Assembly (NCBI GenBank): GCA_031316115.1
Contig: JALDRC010000002.1
Span: forward strand, 372,001-436,000
DNA: 64,000 bases
Direction: 5' to 3'
Source: Nitrososphaeraceae archaeon
GTDB lineage: Archaea > Thermoproteota > Nitrososphaeria > Nitrososphaerales > Nitrososphaeraceae
In this document: in pieces, positions 59,916 through 64,000 of the stretch
Position numbering within the stretch: position 1 is the first letter of the stretch
Layout: each line of letters begins with the position of its first letter
The notes under the pieces: model-generated
The model's database searches: none
The model's input: the letters and a program-made list of their open reading frames with translations, nothing else
What the model was told of the DNA's origin: nothing
Position numbers and translations under genes: made by a program

Positions 59916-60236
59916 ATGAATTGGATTAAAGTAGCTCAAATAGGAGATATTCCTGAAAATAAAGGCAAAGAAATCAATATCAATGGAAATAGGATCGCAC
60001 TCTTTCATGCTAATGGAAAATACTACGCTCTAGAAGCCCTTTGTAGGCATCAAGACGGATCCCTCGCTCCAGGTAAAATCGATGGAGAAGTTGTTGAATG
60101 TCCTTTACACTTTTGGCATTACAATATAAGAACTGGTGATCTTTTAGATTATCTACAAGGAGTAAAATTAGATACCTTTCCAGTAGATATCCGAGGCAAT
60201 GATATTTATATAGACTTTGAAAAACCGAAGACATAA
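59916..60236 (+). CDS. Rieske-type [2Fe-2S] ferredoxin
   Basis: The 106-residue soluble protein has the Rieske ligands CRH (Cys43, His45) and CPLH (Cys62, His65) 16 residues apart. The flanking FALEALCRHQDG-like context and FHANGKYYALEALC match the NirD/ferredoxin branch of the family. It carries single electrons between redox enzymes in the cytosol; the partner is unknown. It precedes CysRS by 58 bp on the same strand and may be co-transcribed. Confidence 0.92.
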   Translation: MNWIKVAQIGDIPENKGKEININGNRIALFHANGKYYALEALCRHQDGSLAPGKIDGEVVECPLHFWHYNIRTGDLLDYLQGVKLDTFPVDIRGNDIYIDFEKPKT

Positions 60237-60294
60237 ATAAAAACATATTGGGAATAAAAGCTTTAAATCAAGATTTCTTGCAAATCTACTTTGA

Positions 60295-61689
60295 TTGAGA
60301 CTTTATAATACTTTAACTCGAAAGTATGAAGAATTAAATATAAATAATGATACTGTGAAGATTTATCTATGTGGAGTTACAGTATATGATGACTCCCATA
60401 TTGGACATGCAAGGACAATTATTATCTTTGATACTCTTCATAGATATTTGAAATCGTTAGGTTTTAACGTTCAATTTATTCAGAATTTTACTGATATAGA
60501 TGATAAAATTATCAACAGATCTAAGAAATTGGAGATATCGCCTATGGCACTAGCAGAAAAATACATTCAGAAATATTTTGTAGATTTTTCAAGGTTAAAT
60601 ATCTTATCAGAGATAATATATCCTAAAGCAACAGACAATATTCAAAATATGATAAAACTCATATCTAATTTACTAGAAAATGAATATGCATACATCACTT
60701 TAAATGGAGTTTATTTTCATGTCAAAAACTTTCGTGAATACGGAAAATTATCAAAGAAAACCTATGAATCTCTTGAAGCTGGCGCGAGGGTGGAAATTGA
60801 TCCTACTAAACAAGATCCTCTAGATTTTGCACTTTGGAAATTTCATAGAGATGAACCAGTATGGGATAGTCCATGGGGGAAAGGACGCCCTGGATGGCAT
60901 ATTGAATGTTCTGCTATGGCGTTAAAATTTCTAGGTAATACTATAGATATCCATGGAGGAGGAAATGATCTGATTTTTCCCCATCACGAGAATGAAATAG
61001 CCCAATCTGAGGCAGTAACAAAAGAACAATTTGCAAAAATCTGGATGCATTCTGGAATGGTTAATATTAATTCTGCGAAAATGTCTAAATCTTTAGGAAA
61101 TATTATTTCTGTTGATAATGCAATTCAAAAGTGGGGAGCTAATACTATTCGAGTTTTATGTTTGTCAACACAATACTCCAAACCATTAGATTATTCTTAT
61201 TCAAATCTTTCAGAAGCCCTTGCAAAATGGAGACTTGTTGAGAATTGTTATTACGAATTAAAATTTCCTTTGAATATTTCAGATTATCAAAACGAATCTA
61301 CTACGAAGAATGAGTTTTATGAGATTTTAGCAAAAATAAAGAAATACCTCGACGATGATCTCAACACTCCTATGGCTCTGTCTGTGTTTATGAAATTTGT
61401 TTCAGAATTAAATGACAAGGCTGCCAAAGAAAAAATAACAAACGAATTTTCTAGAATGGTTATGCCGATATTTGAGGAAATAATGAATATATTTGGTTTA
61501 AAGGTTATTGAACCGTCAATAGAAGAAGTTACGAAAATTACAGAAATGATAAATCAGAGGAACAAGTTAAGATCTGAAAAAAACTTTATGGAAGCTGATA
61601 ATCTCCGCCTTCGCTTGAAGAACGAATTAAACGTTGAGTTAATTGATTATAAGAATAATAGGACAGTATGGAAAAAAACTGAAAAATAA
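60295..61689 (+). CDS. cysS: Cysteinyl-tRNA synthetase
   Basis: A class I synthetase of 464 residues with HIGH at 35-38 (DSHIGHAR), KMSKS at 262-266, the zinc ligands Cys26, Cys205 (HIECSAM), His230 and Glu234 (HHENEIAQ), and a helical C-terminal anticodon region ending in a Lys-rich tail. It charges tRNA-Cys. The start is a TTG at 60295 directly behind a TGA; MRLYNTLTRKYEE is the normal family opening, so this start is convincing. Confidence 0.95.
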   Translation: MRLYNTLTRKYEELNINNDTVKIYLCGVTVYDDSHIGHARTIIIFDTLHRYLKSLGFNVQFIQNFTDIDDKIINRSKKLEISPMALAEKYIQKYFVDFSRLNILSEIIYPKATDNIQNMIKLISNLLENEYAYITLNGVYFHVKNFREYGKLSKKTYESLEAGARVEIDPTKQDPLDFALWKFHRDEPVWDSPWGKGRPGWHIECSAMALKFLGNTIDIHGGGNDLIFPHHENEIAQSEAVTKEQFAKIWMHSGMVNINSAKMSKSLGNIISVDNAIQKWGANTIRVLCLSTQYSKPLDYSYSNLSEALAKWRLVENCYYELKFPLNISDYQNESTTKNEFYEILAKIKKYLDDDLNTPMALSVFMKFVSELNDKAAKEKITNEFSRMVMPIFEEIMNIFGLKVIEPSIEEVTKITEMINQRNKLRSEKNFMEADNLRLRLKNELNVELIDYKNNRTVWKKTEK

Positions 61690-62798
61690 ATCTAACTGAA
61701 TTTAATTTAGTTTGATTTTTAATGATAAATGATTTATATGTGATCTTAAGTTTTAATTAATAATTTCTAATCTTAAACCGGATTTAAAAATAGAATTGGC
61801 ATATCAAAGTTTGAAATTATTATCTACAAGTAGTAAATAATCCATAAAGTTCAATTTTTGTTAAAAAAATTAATTTTGGATGCAGAATATGTAGTTACTT
61901 TGATTTATCTTCCATAAAAAATACAGCCACATTTATAGATGAATTTGACTATTTTTGTATTTTAGAAAACAAAGAAAATAATTATAAAAACCCTATAGAC
62001 CATATATAGCATTAGTAGGGAATTTTTATGACAGAAATCGAAGGTTACTAACTGAACATTATCTACACACGGAGACATGTACTCTTAATCCTTTTAAAAT
62101 TCCTAATTTCAAATTAAACATATAGATACTTTGACAAGTGAAAAAGTAAATAATTATTAGACAACAGTAAAGTATTAATGGTTTTTATAAAAACAATGAT
62201 TAGCTTAAAAATAACGGAATAGAAGTAAAAAAATGTAAAAGTCATAGCCATTATTTGTGACATTGAATGAAAAGTTATAAGGCTAACCAAGGCGATAACA
62301 GAACTTGCCACTATTCTTTCTAGGGGCTTATACGTCCTTGTTTTGGTGGTTACCTCAAAGTCTCAAGCACTAAAAGTTGATTTTCCAGTAAAAGCATTTC
62401 GACAAATTTCTATCAACGAATATAACCACAAAAAGTAATTGATAATTAACATAAGTTTAGTTTCATTTTATTCGAGTTTAAAATCTAATAATGTTAAAGG
62501 TAAATCCAAATGTATCAAATAAAAAAGATTTTTTCATTTCGTCATAATCAATAAAATTAGTTCGGATCACCATTACCTAGAATATAATATGTAAAGTTAT
62601 AAATAAAAATCATAAATTAATAAAATCCCTGTTCATATACTGATATAAATCTGGTATTTTTTTAATTGTTATTTTAAAAAATAAAGATGATGTAGTATAA
62701 ATTTTGTGTCCTTTTTACAAGTTTATTTGAAGGAACATATATTCAAGTATTGTTATATTGCTTTTGTTTTGAATTATCTAAATCAATCAATAATGTGT
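61690..62798. other. Long intergenic region with an unidentified start-less frame
   Basis: 1.1 kb without a supported gene. Around 62275-62440 (+) a frame without a start codon encodes AITELATILSRGLYVLVLVV and DFPVKAFRQISINEYNHKK before a TAA. It is protein-like enough to be a 3' gene relic or a decayed small gene, but I cannot assign it. Confidence 0.4.
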
Positions 62799-62987
62799 TT
62801 AATCCGCAGCTCCACCGCTACATGCACAAAATCCAAATTCATCTATCCTGGTCTGACATAAATCACAATACCCAAAAATATTGTAATCAACTTCTATTGC
62901 TTTTTTTCCAAAGATTTTTAGATGATCATCAATACTTTCGTCGACTTTAAACTCCGAGTCCAAAGTATTATCATTGGAATTTTTCAT
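62799..62987 (-). CDS. Small zinc-finger-like protein, 62 residues
   Basis: From the ATG at 62987 the product is acidic, with a helix (DESIDDHLKIFGKKAIEV) and a C-terminal Cys module GYCDLCQTRIDEFGFCACSGG (CxxC then CxC), likely a small zinc site. A GTG at 63002 lies in frame upstream, but the TATA-like box at 63006-63017 is centred about 25 nt before the ATG, favouring the shorter form as a leaderless message. Similar tiny CxxC proteins are common in thaumarchaeotes; role unknown. Confidence 0.65.
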   Translation of the reverse strand: MKNSNDNTLDSEFKVDESIDDHLKIFGKKAIEVDYNIFGYCDLCQTRIDEFGFCACSGGAAD

Positions 62988-63005
62988 AAATATTATATAC
63001 ACAAA

Positions 63006-63017
63006 CTTATTTAAATA
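63006..63017 (-). promoter_or_regulatory. TATA-like box for 62987 gene
   Basis: On the minus strand TATTTAAATAAG, centred about 25 nt upstream of the ATG at 62987. Confidence 0.5.
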
Positions 63018-63239
63018 GTTATAAATATTTGTAAAAATATTTCGAATGCTGGTATTTATTTTATCTATTTTTATTTTACGTGTATATTTTTCAATAAACT
63101 AGAATATTTTTTAAATTATTTATATAAAAAGGTAAATTGATTTCTAAACACCATTAAAATCATTTCTTTTTATTGTTATAAGATTGATACAATAAAAAAT
63201 GAAAAAAATGATTTTCTGTTAAGTACCATTCATTAATTC

Positions 63240-64000
63240 TTACTTTATAGGCATATTAAGCAACGGTCCCGAAGGAAAAGGAACCATATTAAATATTTCA
63301 GGTTGGGATGATATTTGTAGTTCAGTTGGTTTTTCATCTATTATGTCTTTGTTCTGACTACTACTCTTTTCTGTCATGCTAAATGGTTTTTGATTGTATT
63401 GTTGTTTGTAATTTTCGTCTTCGCGGCTCATTTTAATTGTTTTTTCATTTTTATCTTTGTTCTGACTACTACTCTTTTCTGTCATAGCAAATGGTTGTTT
63501 TTTGTATGGTTGTTTTTTATCATAATTCTTATCATTTTCTGTCATAGCAAATGGTTGTTTTTTGTATGGTTGTTTTTTATCATAATTCTTATCATTTTCT
63601 GTCATAGCAAATGGTTGTTTTTTGTATGGTTGTTTTTTATCATAATTCTTATCATTTTCTGTCATAGCAAATGGTTGTTTTTTGTATGGTTGTTTTTTAT
63701 CATAATTCTTATCATTTTCTGTCATAGCAAATGGTTGTTTTTTGTATGGTTGTTTTTTATCATAATTCTTATCATTTTCTGTCATAGCAAATGGTTGTTT
63801 TTTGTATGGTTGTTTTTTATCATAATTCTTATAATATTTATTGTCAGTGGTTTCTTGTTTAAAGTCGTTCATTTGTTTTGGCATATCATCCTTACCATGA
63901 ACCTCTAACATAGTCTCTATCAGACATTTGATAACCGATTTTACTAATGGTTCTTGGTCTAAATCTTCATAAACCTTCAGACCTGTGTCTATCAGATAAT
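63240..64000 (-). CDS. Secreted-type tandem-repeat protein with 20-residue repeats, 5' end beyond the window
   Basis: The frame is open to the right edge, so the N terminus is missing; the ATG at 63911 is internal. The visible part begins with the end of a helical domain (LIDTGLKVYEDLDQEP, VKSVIKCLIETM) like the one in the 57297-59056 protein. Then come six repeats of 20 residues (NYDKKQPYKKQPFAMTENDK), two related weaker units (KSSSQNKDKNEK), and a hydrophobic tail (SQPEIFNMVPFPSGPLLNMP). The mature protein is basic and rich in Lys, Gln, Pro and Tyr. It belongs to the same exported family as 40166, 43096-44102 and 57297-59056 by layout; the signal peptide is predicted to lie outside the window. 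Confidence 0.75.
   Translation of the reverse strand, partial: YLIDTGLKVYEDLDQEPLVKSVIKCLIETMLEVHGKDDMPKQMNDFKQETTDNKYYKNYDKKQPYKKQPFAMTENDKNYDKKQPYKKQPFAMTENDKNYDKKQPYKKQPFAMTENDKNYDKKQPYKKQPFAMTENDKNYDKKQPYKKQPFAMTENDKNYDKKQPYKKQPFAMTEKSSSQNKDKNEKTIKMSREDENYKQQYNQKPFSMTEKSSSQNKDIIDEKPTELQISSQPEIFNMVPFPSGPLLNMPIK
63481..63832 (-). repeat. Six tandem 60-bp coding repeats, five identical
   Basis: The five units beginning at 63481, 63541, 63601, 63661 and 63721 are base-for-base identical; a sixth at 63781 is identical for its first 52 bases. Each encodes 20 residues. Perfect identity implies very recent expansion or ongoing homogenisation. Confidence 0.95.

Noticed and set aside
63481-63832. 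CRISPR-like regular array
   Set aside because: The units are contiguous without spacers and encode an in-frame protein repeat; the same applies to 40385-41032, 43251-43690 and 58162-58500.
1-64000. tRNA or rRNA genes
   Set aside because: I looked for cloverleaf-like G+C-rich islands and rRNA landmarks in the long spacers and found none convincing; a dedicated covariance search would decide.

Overview
The window is AT-rich, gene-poor DNA from an archaeon. The best fit is an ammonia-oxidising Nitrososphaerota (thaumarchaeote), possibly Candidatus Nitrosocosmicus. The reasons are: archaeal housekeeping genes (short-form S-adenosylhomocysteinase, archaeal NMN adenylyltransferase, archaeal-type MetRS, an Lrp-type RAM domain protein); TATA-like boxes about 24-28 nt upstream of ATGs with little or no leader; a relic of a plastocyanin-like blue-copper protein; a membrane histidine kinase with its receiver partner; and many secreted acidic/Tyr/Lys-rich proteins. 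The genus is an inference from protein character, since no marker gene such as amoA or 16S is present.

Layout. 1-2.3 kb: replication-type module of an integrated element, a P-loop ATPase gene split by a 141-bp miniature transposon, followed by a tiny zinc-ribbon gene. 2.4-17.9 kb: secreted or exported proteins (prealbumin-like, NHL propeller, lipase-like hydrolase), small soluble proteins, a winged-helix regulator, and decayed genes (DUF72, acetyl-hydrolase, IS630). 18-28 kb: relics of IS5 and IS6 type elements, a decayed cupredoxin, an SDR and a small two-gene operon. 28.7-33.1 kb: a frameshifted GltD-like flavoprotein, a conserved cytosolic protein and a secreted DsbA-like thioredoxin. 33.5-36.4 kb: a large secreted protein with 537-bp tandem repeats. 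36.4-40.1 kb: almost no genes, only IS3/IS6 relics. 40.1-48.5 kb: a cluster of secreted tandem-repeat proteins plus another IS6 element and endonuclease IV. 49.4-56.9 kb: the housekeeping core (SAH hydrolase, MetRS, NMNAT, response regulator/histidine kinase, RAM-domain protein). 57.3-64 kb: two more secreted repeat proteins, a Rieske protein and CysRS.

The most distinctive content is a dispersed paralogous set of exported proteins (40166, 43096-44102, 57297-59056, 63240-64000; related 33499-36354 and 47905-48483). They share a similar signal peptide and carry different, nearly identical in-frame tandem repeats (periods 45, 54, 60, 72 and 537 bp). Three of them also appear to share a Cys-containing helical domain. 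They look like rapidly evolving cell-surface or matrix proteins.

Caution: many otherwise intact genes carry a single one-base frameshift, mostly in short homopolymers (about 14540, 26615, 29725, 35213, 41040, 45125 and several inside 43400-43750 and 58300-58460). This could be real decay, but residual sequencing error is an equally good explanation, so the pseudogene calls for these genes are provisional.
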